Made by a program: the position numbers and the translations under genes
Assembly (NCBI GenBank): GCA_963693305.1
Contig: OY855908.1
Location: 32,941,805 to 33,005,804, forward strand
Origin: Meandrina meandrites
Lineage: Eukaryota > Cnidaria > Anthozoa > Scleractinia > Meandrinidae
DNA: 64,000 nt
Direction: 5' to 3'
The notes under the pieces: model-generated
Told to the model about the DNA's origin: nothing
The model's database searches: none
What the model saw: the letters and a program-made list of their open reading frames with translations, nothing else
Shown: piece after piece, positions 32,523-44,416 of the stretch
Layout of the letters: each line of letters opens with the position of its first letter
Position numbering within the stretch: position 1 is the first letter of the stretch

Positions 32523-35003
32523 TCTGTTTTTTTCAGTTTCCTTTTCGCCGATGCAAGAAGATCTAGACCTTGTCAATGTTACTTTACGTTTACCTAATTT
32601 CGGTTTTAGATTAAAACGTCTGTGTAGGCAGGCTCGATTCGTTTGGTGTAATTAATGTCTGCAGTCTCAAACAACTGAGTGTCTTACGGTGTTTTATGAG
32701 TGCCAGTGCTTCCGGCCATCACTGCTTCTCGGCCTGGCTAAACGACTATAAGGTGAAAGTATTGTATTCGCAAGCTGTTTCGTTATCTTTATCACACTTT
32801 ATTTATCGATTACTTATTCATTACAAAGAAATGTAACCCCTTCTATCAAATTGAATAACCATTTTCAGTTTCGATTTTAAAACAGCGATATTGAAGCTCA
32901 ATGTTTGGGTGTTGTTGTTGCTATAGTAATCTTTTACATTGCGGAGTAGCTTCACGAGCTTGTCTTGGCGTCTGCATTGTGCGGTCATTAAAGTTACTCG
33001 GTGTATCAAAAATCGTTCACTTCTATAGATATTACAGAGTAAATGTTAACACAAACTGTCATCAAATACTTTTTAGGTTGCCCTGAGTATAGCTCAGGAG
33101 TTATGGTTATAAAGCCTCCTCCTCCTTGACAACGTTACCGTATGCGCAATGATGGTAACAGTACAGATGCCCTTGTGGCTTCATACCGGACCAATCCACG
33201 ACTAAGCACTCCTCCGTCGGCTCCAAACCCTGGAGCGCGTGAGGGGGTGCGGACGCACCCATTACAACTCCCCCCCCCCCCCCCCCCTGCCTACACCACG
33301 GCCATGTTCTAAAATACCTGAAACTCGAGGCACCGTATGGCAACGTAAATTTAATTTAGAACATGATGTTTGACTTCTGTAGAAAAAATGAGACAATTTA
33401 ATTTTCCGCCGAAGATCGACCAGTCGGTTTTTACAAGGACTATAATGCCTCAAAATACGGACTCAAGCATTGATCATGAACTAGGGTCACTTATTTTCAC
33501 TTTTAGCCAAGGATTAACTGAACTTGATGTATTTTTGTGTAATAAAATTAAGGTTAAATGCCTCAAAACATTTTGCATATAACGTTCAAGGCAATTTGTT
33601 AATACGATGTCCATAAAAACGACAAGAAACTATCCAGTGTTGTCTTACTCGCGTCCCATTGGTTACAATATGACGCGAACCGTGGGCAGCACCTGACAGC
33701 GTTCAACACAAGGACAAAGGAAACAAGCCGAGGAGGCAGAGATCCACCCACATGTCGGACATGGTTTTGCCGCGTAAACGCGCCGGCAGGGTCCACCAGT
33801 AAGGGAGCCATGTCAAGGTGTATTAAGTTACCATTTCATAGAAGAAAACACCCAGGCAATAGTTTACTGAATTATAAAACCACCAAAGAGGTTATAGTGA
33901 ACCAAAATTGGGGACGATTGAGTCGAATTACGAACAAAGAACTCAAAAATCGACTCAAGATGAGTCACCCGTGATCGATGAACATTGTCCTAGCCTGAAT
34001 GCGTGCGTGCAGCTACAAGGAAATTGACGCACGAACATGTGCCATTATCGACCCCCGAACGACCTTCTTGCTTATAATGTTTGTTTGTCGCCTTCCATAC
34101 AGTCGTACCTCTCTTCTTCTGGACACCTCTCTAGTACGGACAGTTCGTCTGGTCCAAATAAGACAAAAATTCATATAAACTCTATATCTCTGTAATACTG
34201 ACAGCTCCATGATATGGACAGCCTTTGCCGTCCCTTTGGTTGGCGTCCGTATTAAATATATTCAACTGTATTATAAAAGCTCTCTTTGATCTAAAACAGA
34301 CACGTTTTTTTCTTGCACTCAATTAGTGATTTATAGCCATGCATGCTTGCAAAGTTTAATGTTGTTTTAAATCAAATGCCTCCTTTTATAGACCGAGACT
34401 TCAATCTCGATGCCCGGGGTCTCGATCGAGGATCATATGAATTAAACACATGTACAAATTTCCTGATTTTCTGTTAATAACTTTCATACGAAACTTTGGC
34501 CGATTTACAATGCTCGGTGAGCATACGAATATTCAGTTCATCTTGTTTTTGCGCATTCGATTAGCCGGTACTGAAACCCCACACCTTTGCGAAAAATGCG
34601 CCATATTTTTGTACTGTTTATCGAACTTTGTATGATGTTCCGGTTTTCATCCAATATTCTATCGAAACGACAAGACATGAAGATTTGTTTTCGGTCATTG
34701 TAGACGGAATATTGGACTTGCAGTGCAATATTGATAGATCTCGTCGCACTGCCCCCCACGTTTGTTTTGACTCATCGCGTGTCTGTTTGCGTAGGAGGCT
34801 CTGAATGGATTCAGGGAGTTCTGCTATTTGGTCAAACACAGCAGTTGGAAAAGGCTAATGCCAAGGATGGCGTACATGTTGTGGTTCAATTTTACCCTTC
34901 TTACAATCTGATATTTTTCAATATTTTACATTCATTGTCTTACATTCCCGGTATATTACTATGCACTAGAACAAAGGAAAACCCCTTCCTTATTCTTACT
35001 TGG

Positions 35004-35232
35004 TAAAGCCTGGTTCACACTAGCGACATAACGACATAACGGCAAGGTCACGCAAATGCAAAAAACACATTATGTTGATGTTTTATGTCACCAACGTGAA
35101 CAACATAACATAACGACATAGTAGGAACATAATGGCATAAGCATAACGACAGTAAGGAAAGAACTGAACTTTTCTCTATGTCGTTATGTCCATGTCGTTA
35201 TGCCGTTATGTCGCTAGTGTGAACCAGGCTTA
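35004..35232. mobile_element. MITE with long terminal inverted repeats
   Basis: The left end aagcctggttcacactagcg followed by acataacgacataacgg is mirrored by ccgttatgtcgctagtgtga and accaggctt at the right end. Arms of about 40 bp; the interior is cataacgac-rich. No ORF. Confidence 0.88.
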
Positions 35233-36839
35233 ATTATCACCTACGTCTGGTACGTATTTTTCATCTTATTTTAAAATGATTGTTTCAAAACAATTATTTT
35301 GTTTCTTACTCTGGATATTAAACAATTATTTTTGTTTCTAAATGTCAAGGTCAGTTTACTTCATGGCAATATCATAATTCTATCTCATGTTTAGCATTGT
35401 TTCAGTATTGCTCCAGAAAACATCTTGGACTTGAAAACAGAACTCGAAATGCGTTTGTATTTCGGTACAGTTGAATACTGCACAGCAGTGAGTCCATATC
35501 GATGTTGCAAAGAGGCTTCAGATTCCAAAAAAACAAAAAATAACGAAAATAAAAGTAAGAAGAAAAACAATTAATTAAAAACGAGAGAAACGTTCATCGC
35601 AAATGATATATTTACGACTTTCGCTGTTTTGAAACTGGGTAAAGTAAACATAAAGTTAAATGTAGTGTTTGTATGAATATCAATTTTACAGAAATCGGTC
35701 TATATTGGATCGCCAGTGGATTTATTGTTCACAGTGTATACTAACTCTAGATAGCGATGTCTGGTTATTTACTTAAACAGTTACTTTCAAGGAGTTTCGA
35801 TGGCCTGATTAATTTTTCAATGTTTTCCGCGCATTGTGTTTTAAGGGAGACAAATTATAAATCGAAAACTAAAGTGAAACTGTGCGCTTCCGGTAAATCA
35901 GTGCAGTCCATCAATTTCATTAGTAAGATCTCTATACAGATATTTGAGTAGTGTACAAACGGCAAATATCAGGGAAAAAAATTGACGGCAATCTCGCATT
36001 CAAAACCTGATGACTGTCAGTTTCAAGCGATGTTTTTCTTTCCAAAATGGCCGCCGGGCAGCCTTCGCTAACAACAATCAGCGGTATTATGTGTGCCGTA
36101 GCCTGTGGATTTCTTTTCATCCTTAAAAAGACCTCCTTGATCGTCAACAATAACAAATATAAACCATTAATACTGTGCTCCTCTAAAGGGTTTCTCAGTT
36201 TTTCGTTGTTTCATTCAATAGTGAATTCGAGTGAATAATAATTGCGGTCACAAGCTAGTTTCCCGCTGTTTGTCATTTTGACTTAATGACAATAGGCCGA
36301 CTCTTGGCAACAATGGAACTCCACTTGTGAACTGGGAGCGAAATACATGCCCATCGATATGATATACTGAGACAAATATATATGTATTCAAACAACTTCT
36401 TTAAAAGCGAACCTGTTCGATTATATCGATTATGAAGTTCTTTCCCCGTTGAACATGTCGCACAATTAACGTTGCTCTTTTGGTCAGTGACGTCTTACGC
36501 CAGTGGCTGAATTTAATTAAAAAAAAGTTTCATCAAAGAAAACTCCGATATTCGGATCATTACAACTTTGGTAGCGTTATATCATAAAGTAGCACAAAGC
36601 TATGTTTTAAGCGTTAACAAAGCGTCATTTTTGTCAGCGTTTACAGATATAACAACAGCGTCGTAGAAGAGGAGAACAATATTTACATATAAGAACCGGA
36701 TTTCAAAGCATTGTGGCCATAGATTGACCTTGTCGTAAAAGTATATTTTCAAACATCTTCTTTATGTCGTTCGAAAAAACAGCTAGAGTTTGTTTTTATA
36801 ATTTTCTCTTTGAGAAGTAGGCGGCGTTGACCGAAACAG

Positions 36840-36845
36840 TTTATT
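36840..36845 (-). terminator. Possible poly(A) signal
   Basis: TTTATT on the plus strand (AATAAA on minus), 51 bases past the stop of the 36896-37483 gene. Confidence 0.5.
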
Positions 36846-36895
36846 TAAACATTAAACTCCTAAAAATTGCGTCTTGCTTGACTGGTTATTCAGTT

Positions 36896-37483
36896 TTAAC
36901 TCCTTGGCGTATACGGTGCTGACTGGTTCATCGAAGTGTTTATTCTCTGTACTGTATAACTTGAATATTTGGTTGGATTTCCTGTAAACGGCGGTAAATA
37001 TGGTGGCGGAGGAAAGTTTAGCGGCTGAGGAGCCGGAGGAAAGTGAAGTTCTTGTGTCGTTTTTGCTGACGATAAGGTCGCGAAATGTGTTTGGTGAACC
37101 GTAGCATCCCAGCCGTTTTGAAGCCTTCTTCTCCGTGCTATACGTCGCTTATACCACGGGCAGCAACGAACCCAATAGCAAATAAGCAACAGGCAAAGAA
37201 ATGTCACGAATACCACAGAACATACTCCTGTAACGATGAAATAGACCGGTAGAGGTTGCGAACAAAGTTCAAAGCCATCCATACACAGGCGATTCGCGCA
37301 ACACTTTTCATCCCAGTCGCAGTCGGTAGAGCTTTCGCAGGTGCAGCTATATCGGCATACTCCAGCGCAACAGCTCTTGGGCCTTGGACAGGCGGTATCG
37401 TCTATGCAAGCTTCGATAACTCGAGAATAAAGCGCGCAAATAACAGCTACATACAAAGTCCGCTGAAGTGACGGAGGTGCCAT
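36896..37483 (-). CDS. Type I membrane protein with 12-cysteine ectodomain and PPPY tail
   Basis: 195 residues from ATG 37483, apparently intronless. Signal peptide APPSLQRTLYVAVICALYSR, then 12 Cys spaced C-x5-C-x5-CC-x3-C-x3-C-x1-C-x5-C-x5-CC-x4-C-x6-C, the same pattern as the gene at 30456 with two loops shortened. A membrane helix follows (FIVTGVCSVVFVTFLCLLLI), then a basic stop-transfer segment (KRRIARRRRLQ) and an 80-residue cytoplasmic tail rich in Pro and Tyr, with PPPPYLPP: a PPxY site that would bind WW domains such as those of NEDD4-type ligases. This architecture resembles VOPP1/WBP1/Shisa-like proteins, but I cannot assign a family. It is a paralogue of, and convergent with, the 30456 gene. 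Confidence 0.78.
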   Translation of the reverse strand: MAPPSLQRTLYVAVICALYSRVIEACIDDTACPRPKSCCAGVCRYSCTCESSTDCDWDEKCCANRLCMDGFELCSQPLPVYFIVTGVCSVVFVTFLCLLLICYWVRCCPWYKRRIARRRRLQNGWDATVHQTHFATLSSAKTTQELHFPPAPQPLNFPPPPYLPPFTGNPTKYSSYTVQRINTSMNQSAPYTPRS

Positions 37484-40231
37484 CTTTTGTATCAAACGTA
37501 AATCATCTGCTTTTCAACATCCGACTTCCTCTGAAATGCAAATTTCTAAAACCATAACACAAATAAATTCATGTCAAAATCGCATCCTGTTTGCGAAAAC
37601 TTGATTGCAAACGTTTGGCCAATTCAGAAAATCACGGAAAAACCGGGGTCTGTGGATCAGCTTCGTTTGATCGTGGTTTACTCGGGCTTAAAAACGGTTT
37701 CTGAGGTAACAGATCGATTTCTTCAATAAATTAGTTCCTTGTCGTATATCAGCAGTGACTTTATTATGATAATTCACAGATCAATAGAAACTGACAGCTT
37801 TTTGTTTTCATTATTACGCATCACGGTTGCCCTGGGCGCCGAAACCTCTTTTGAGTGGTCAAACTAAAGAAAGAAAACTTATCTTCAGCAGCTGAAGCGA
37901 AATAAAATGAAGGTGAACCAAGACAATGAATCAAAACAGATGGATTGTGTTTTCGAAACGCGACTGTACAATAATAAATCGATTTTAAAGTTTAACGACG
38001 ATTTAGGAAATGTTAATTAATTGTACTTAAGTACGTATGTTAGCTCTGTATTAATTTACTCTCTCTCTTTTTTTTTTTTTTTTTTTTCAAAAGATGACCA
38101 TCACTGATTGAACTATATTCATCAGTGGGTTTAAGGTTGATTGAATCCAGCGCATCGTTTGGTCGTTCACCAAGAATCTTCAGTTCTTGCAGTTGTCATC
38201 ATTCCAAACTTACTACTTGTTCTGATAAAATTAAAAACCTGGCCACGAAGACCTAACTGCTGCACTTATTGATGAGTACTGAAATGATTATATATAGTAA
38301 CTGCTGCTGCTTAGCAACCAGACTCGACCTTATCTTTCGTTTCGAATACGACGTCATTGTGGCGATATTGTTGCATAGTGGCCATTTTAACCGGATCTTT
38401 TTTAGAGCATGTGTTGGTCACTTTATTCGAAACGATGTTTTTACAAACCTGTTCTCCGTTGAGCTCCGTGAAAAAAAATGGTGACAAATGAAAATTTTAG
38501 GCAATAACGTCACACGAATTTTGCTTAAATTGTAAAGATTTCCCTTGCCTTTTAACCAATGCAAGATAACTGGGATAATTATCAGCATCTGAGGAAAGTC
38601 GCTTACATGAATAACTTAAAAGAAATATCAAAACTCGATAACGAGATTGTCATTTCCTTGTCATTCAATGCAAATGGTCTCCAAACGTCTCGGACACCAT
38701 AAGCATTCAACAAAACGTCACAATAACAGATTCGTTAGATTTCCCTTCTTTTGCGTGTGTTTTATCCTTTTCCTATTGCCTTGACAGTCACTTGCTCACG
38801 ATGCTAAAGACGGTTGTTTGATTAAATTCGGAGAGCCGAGATGACTTGTAAATGATCAGTGATTGTACATTTTTGTCCCCTGAGCCCATTGTGTCTCTTA
38901 GAAGGCGAAGCCTAAGGACAAGAGAGAGGAACGTTTCTGGTTATATGAGGGGGAGGGGGGGGGGGGGATTTTCGGTTTTGCGGTTTTGACCGTTTTGGGT
39001 TTTGCGGTTTTCGCACCAAAAAACTGCGGTTTTTCGTTTTTTTGGCGTCTTTTGTGGTTTCCGGTTTCTCTTTTTATTTCCATTTGGTTTTCGGTTTTCA
39101 GCAAACATACTAGCGGTTTTTCGGATTTGGTAATCAATGTGGTCTTCGGTTTTTTCCATTTGATTTCCGGTTTCTCTGTGGCAATTATGACCTCAATTAT
39201 GCGACCCAACTCTCGGGATCATACGTCCCAATTGCAAGACCCTACTGCCAAGGAACCTCTTGATGCTTTTATGTTCAAAATCTAAGGCTAAGTGGTATAA
39301 TTTAGCTCATAACTGATCAGAAAAGTCAAACATGTCTAAAAAAAAAAACACTTTCAAAACATCTCCCCGTGCAATGGGTTAAGGTTTGGTATTTTGCTTT
39401 CGGTTTTCGGTTTTGATCAAAATTTATTGTGGTTTTGCGGTTTTGAATGATTTTTTTTTGTGCGGTTTTGCGGTTTTTACTAGGCCCCAACGCCCCCCCC
39501 CCCCCCCCCCCCCCCCCCCTCTCGTATATGACGATCTATGTCCCACCAGAGTTATCTCCTGGGCCATTGTTTCTCTTAAACAGAGAGGACTAGAATGAGA
39601 ATGATCCTCCCAAGTTAGGAATTATTATTTGTCATACATGTTATCATCATCTAATTATAAGCGTCCGACTCTCGCACAAGAAAGTGCTGTCTTGCTCTCG
39701 TACGATTGCATACGAGTGCACTTGGCTCAACTCAAATTCGTATTCATCGGTCGGTTGCAAGACCGTGGACAGCACAGTGGAATAAAAATTCATTTCATGA
39801 CTAATTCTTCTTCACGGCATGTGAGATCGCCTTTTATTAGACGAGAAGGGTTTAAGAGGAGAAGCTACCTGCTACCATAGGCCGCAATCTCTAGAGGCGA
39901 GAGTGTATGCTATCGCACATAGCCAGCCATAAGCAAATAAAAAATAATCTGTGTAAAAGTCCCCAGCAGCTACTAAACCCAGCAGCTCCGTAGACGATTA
40001 ATGAGAAGGACTTCTGAAGTCCACAGCAGCTTTTGCAAGTGGAGTCAGAAGGAATGCGTCAGTCGGTCATGCCTGCTACCGAAGCCAGCAATTCCGGTCG
40101 TAGTAAAGCAAGTACAAGACATGTTTTAGATTGAAACAGTTGTGGTTAACTCACTTACAGAACCTCTTAGCACTCGAAGTTAGCACACTTCAGTAATAAA
40201 GGCAAGCAGTAGATATCGATTAACAATGCAT
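37484..40231. other. Intergenic, Cys-rich gene to protease gene 1
   Basis: Contains a poly(T) tract (38069-38089) and the CGGTTTT-rich element at 38941-39530; otherwise nothing supported. The 12-Cys gene promoter should be near 37484-37700. Confidence 0.5.
38941..39530. repeat. Element rich in GCGGTTTT repeats, bounded by G and C runs
   Basis: It opens atatgagggggagggg and closes with a C run followed by ctctcgtatatg, so the ends are inverted. Inside, cggttttgcggttttgac-like phrases recur near 38970-39180 and 39390-39480. The reading frames here are repeat artefacts. Confidence 0.7.
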
Positions 40232-40237
40232 TTTATT
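40232..40237 (-). terminator. Poly(A) signal of protease gene 1
   Basis: AATAAA on the minus strand, 14 bases after the stop. The same context (cttttattcag on plus) recurs after the collapsed copy at 50958 and, in related form, after gene 2. Confidence 0.6.
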
Positions 40238-40251
40238 CAGTGCGTACATGT

Positions 40252-42105
40252 CTAGTATCTGCTCATTGTACTGTCGATCCATTGCCTCAAGAAACGCACC
40301 CTTGCATAGACGCCATATTTCCCTGGAGAGGCACATCCACTTCCCCACGATACAACGCCCTCGAGGAAGAACTTTCCGTTGAATTCACAGACCAAGGGAC
40401 CACCAGAATCCCCCTGACATGAATCTTTACCTCCCTGTCTGAGTCCAGCACAGACCATGGAGTCGTGGATCGACGAACCGTATGCCTGTTTGCACGAGTT
40501 TTGCGAGACAATTGGTACGTCAACTTGCATGAGTTTCTTAGCTAGAGAGCCACCTGAGGACAATGTTCCAAATCCTAAAAAAAAATAAGGCGAAAGAGCG
40601 TGAACCAAAATATATAATTATTTTCTGTTTCTTCGATATAAAATATTAAAAGAGAGGATAATTACAGTGTTCAACCCGCATATAGCCTCGCACAAGACCG
40701 GAAACACTGTGTTGCTCCATTTAGGGAATACTCTGCAAGAGTCTTCTTCCATCTTCCTAGATTAGTCGGGAAGAGGAAGAAGACTCTGCTAACGGCCTCG
40801 AGAATTCATATTGAGCATGCTCCAAAATCAAATGTAACCAAGCCTCGCTCAACCTCACTCTCAAGTTGTGATAATAATTTTAATTTTAAATTTAAAAATA
40901 TTCAAATGACCGTCAAGAAAATATATTATTACAAGTCTGAAATTAATATATCGATTGCTACCTGCTCAAACTCGTATTTGGCCGGTAATTAGGGAATTCA
41001 GAGGAGAGTAATCGACGAGCATTGGTTCAGTTGGGAATTGTTAATTCCATTGATACAAGTTCCTTTGCAACCGTCGGGCAGATTTGGTAAATCAACAATT
41101 TTGCCATGTCCGGTCGGAAGAGATAAAAACGTATGTTTACCACTTCGAAAAGGAGATGTGATTGTGGTTCCGCGAGGCTTGAAATCTGCCCGATTTGAAG
41201 TTTACAGCGAGCAGAATTCGCTGCTTTTTCGAATACTTTGTACTAAAGCGAAGCGGCCACCACTTTTCAACGATCGACTGTAAACAAATTACCGTAGGCG
41301 TAGAAAAAGTCAGCAATTCGTACGATTGATCATGCGCAATAGTGGAAAACCGGTCTGACCGGTTCGAAACTGGTCTGACTCATCCACCTCCTTGGATGAG
41401 CGGCAATTCAAAGAAACTCGAGGCCGTTAGCAGAGTCTTCTTCCTCTTCCCGACTAATCTAGGAAAACCGAAGAAGACTCTGCTCGCAGAGTATTTAGGG
41501 AACGTAGTAAGATAAGTATGTTAAAAAAGTTATAGGAAATGCAAACAGTTTTGCGTTCAACTTCAACTTCACGTAAAAAAATATTATTTTAAGTGAAGGT
41601 TTAATTAACTGGAATAAGGGAAGGTGACTCGGCCAGACCCACAAGGAAGGGGAATGAAGATCCATCAGAATGGTCGAAGAATGGCCATACGAATGAAGTT
41701 GAACTCTCCGAAAAAAAAAAAAAACAGTCGCGGGGACGCACAGTGCAAAGGAACAGTAGAACATTGAAAAAACTTGGGGTAGGCCCAACAGATGCAAACA
41801 ACCGGAGTCCGGTGGAAATATCGAGGAAGTCCTATAATTCGCAAAGGGGCAGAATGGATTAAGTGGATTTGTAGCAACCATCACCTGTAACCCAGCACAT
41901 CTTGCCATCTGAAACTTCTCCACTTGATACAGGCAGGCAAGCCAGGTTAACAGCTCTGTTAATTTGAGCGGGCTTGCGTAATTTCAACATGGAGATATCG
42001 TGAGCCATGCCACTTGGTTTCTTATAGCGGTGGTGATTAATGATCCTTTCAACTTCCATGTCCTGCTCTGTTCCAATGTTGCTGTTGCGATAATGAGCTC
42101 CAAGT
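40252..42105 (-). CDS. Gene 1 exons 8-9: protease domain 2 with Asp and Ser boxes
   Basis: Exon 8 (42105-41885) carries [11 protein letters not shown] (Asp501); exon 9 (40574-40252) carries [11 protein letters not shown] (Ser595) and ends TMSRY. The residue six before the catalytic Ser is Asp589, the trypsin Asp189, and Gly occupies the 216 and 226 positions: cleavage after Arg or Lys is expected. The segment [10 protein letters not shown] puts Tyr at position 225, the residue associated with Na+-activated proteases of the thrombin type; digestive trypsins have Pro. The 1.3-kb intron between the exons contains a TIR element. TTTATT at 40232-40237 is a likely poly(A) signal on the minus strand. 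Confidence 0.9.
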
Positions 42106-44380
42106 CTGCAAAAATTAGGCACATACACAAAGATCGTATCGTATCGTTATCGTATTTATATGTTATTTACCGGTTGGGAGGTCCGTATAGTGAAAAACTG
42201 TCACCGTCATCGAGGTCTTGAAAATGCTTCCGGAGGCCGCATTTTCAAGGCCACGGTCACAGTTTTTCACTATACGGACCGACCCAAAGTCGGTAAATAA
42301 CGTATATATTTTTTCATGTTTTTTTTCCCCTAATTTAATATATTTGGTTAAAAAACCCTGCAGAGATTGTCTTGCAAAATGTGTTTGTATTATACACGCC
42401 AATCCAATGTTGGGTCGATCACTAAGCTACGGCAAGAGTGGATAATGATGTCGGTTTACCGCCAAACAAAATAAATTCGCATAAAACGAACAGTACTCAC
42501 GGAAAAGATCATCGAAAAAAAGGAAAAAGCATCTGACAGAATAAAATAGCACAATGCGGCACCAAAACAAAGCATAAAAAAAAAATAAAAGTCAATTAAA
42601 CCTGCTTCTCGGACTGAAAAGCACTTACAACAGTTAAACACACCTACAGAGGTGATCCAAATATTCTGGTCGGACCGAAAAGAAACGGACCTTTCCATTT
42701 GACTTCCGACTGAAATTTCCGAAAATTTTCGGTAAACTGAGAGTACCCACAGATTCCGGACCGCGATCTGTATCGTAAAGAGCTGAACCGGTTACGAGCG
42801 CGCGACTTGCCAATCAGATTCGAGGATATAGGATTTCGGTCCACTGAGATGCTTAAGGTGGGGCTACATCCGATTTTGAGTGAAATTTTAAGAGATTTAA
42901 GGAAGGGATAGAAGAAAGAAAATTATTTTTGAAACACTAACAGACATTTGACCCCCAAGCAAGAGCACCCCAAGTTGTCAGGGGACTGTTTGGGTGTCCA
43001 TATACTAATTTTTAACTTCAAATTCTAATTTTAAAATCACATTAAATCTTTAATATTTCTTGTTTCTCCAAATTTTACCAATCCTTTAAGAAAAACTATC
43101 TCTTCCCAAACATTCCCCAAAATCACCAAAAAATTTACAAAACACCGCTAAACATAGCTTTGTGAAATGAGCGTGGAGTTTCTGGATTACTTGAAACGCG
43201 GACGAGATATTCGCATTAAACCAAGTTAAGCGGTGGAAAAACAGGCTTCAGGTGCATCCCCGCCTTAAGAAAAAATAATGTATTGTATTGCTTGATTCAG
43301 TTATACGAAGGGAAAATGAGAGAAAGCACGGCGGCCATTACTATTTAGTTTGAAACCAGGCACGGCGAGTAAATTTTTCTTTGCAGATCGAACATAACGT
43401 CCGGGCGTGATCTTCGATGTAAGCAGGAGCTAGGCCATGAAGAGTCTTGTAGGTAATGACAAGTATCTTAAATTCAATTTGGAGATCGATTGGGAACCAG
43501 TGGAGACTCATAAGAACAGGTGTATTATGAAAGAACTTGGGCGAGAGAGAAACACGCCCACACGTGCTTGGGTAAGCCATATACTACCGATTTACAATCT
43601 GTGTATTTTTGGGTGGGGCTGTGCCGCTGGGACTCTGAAACCCTTACATTACACCAAACCATGTTCAGCTGATTTGGCAATCCTATACTAGACTAGACAC
43701 CGATAAATGTTTCTGCATGCTATGTTTAATTTTTTTTTTTCAATGATTGTAACTTTTATTCCTTTCTCAAAGTTAGCTCGGAGAATTAAAAGAAATGTTA
43801 CTCTTGAAATTCAAGAATTAATAAAGTCTGTGTACATATGAATGCAACCGATTTAATAGATCTCGAGTCCATTATTGACATTAATAATTACTACTGACAG
43901 TGTTTTAAGATCTCACCTTACACGGATGCTAGATGCAGATTTACCAGAGGTGCAGTGGGCTGCAGTGACAACCCATTGTGGATGAACTAAAGTTCCTCCA
44001 CAAAATCCAAAACCCCGAGATGTGATCAATGCTTGCCACGGCCAAGCTCCTTTGGGGGCCTCGGTACCACCAACAATTCGTGCGCTGGGTTTATATCCAC
44101 ACTGTCCTGATCCACCGCCGCCACCACCACCATCTCCACCACTTCCTCCGCCACCTCCACCGCCTCCTCCTCCTCCGCCGCCGCCACAGTGGTTGCAGCT
44201 CTTCATACAGTTTGTCTTCATGTATTGTTCGTATTTACCCTTACAGTAGCCCGCCTTAGCCCACCTAGGACATGAACTTTGCTTGTCCATGCAATCTGCA
44301 AAAAAGGAAAGAAGACATTTGTAGATGAGAACAAATATTTTGACATAGCCAATAACTAAATAAAGCAGTTTGATACCTCC

Positions 44381-44416
<36 letters not shown>

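Larger units (their letters stand above)
30846..36839. other. Intergenic region between the two convergent Cys-rich genes
   Basis: About 6 kb with no convincing gene. It holds the inverted-repeat elements at 31996-32522 and 35004-35232, a poly(C) run near 33268-33286 and poly(T) tracts. A GC-richer patch at 33640-33810 is open on both strands but matches nothing I know and has no splice context I trust. Confidence 0.5.

Noticed and set aside
33599..33840. GC-richer open stretch as a possible exon
   Set aside because: Open on both strands but no recognisable protein and no paired splice sites that lead anywhere.
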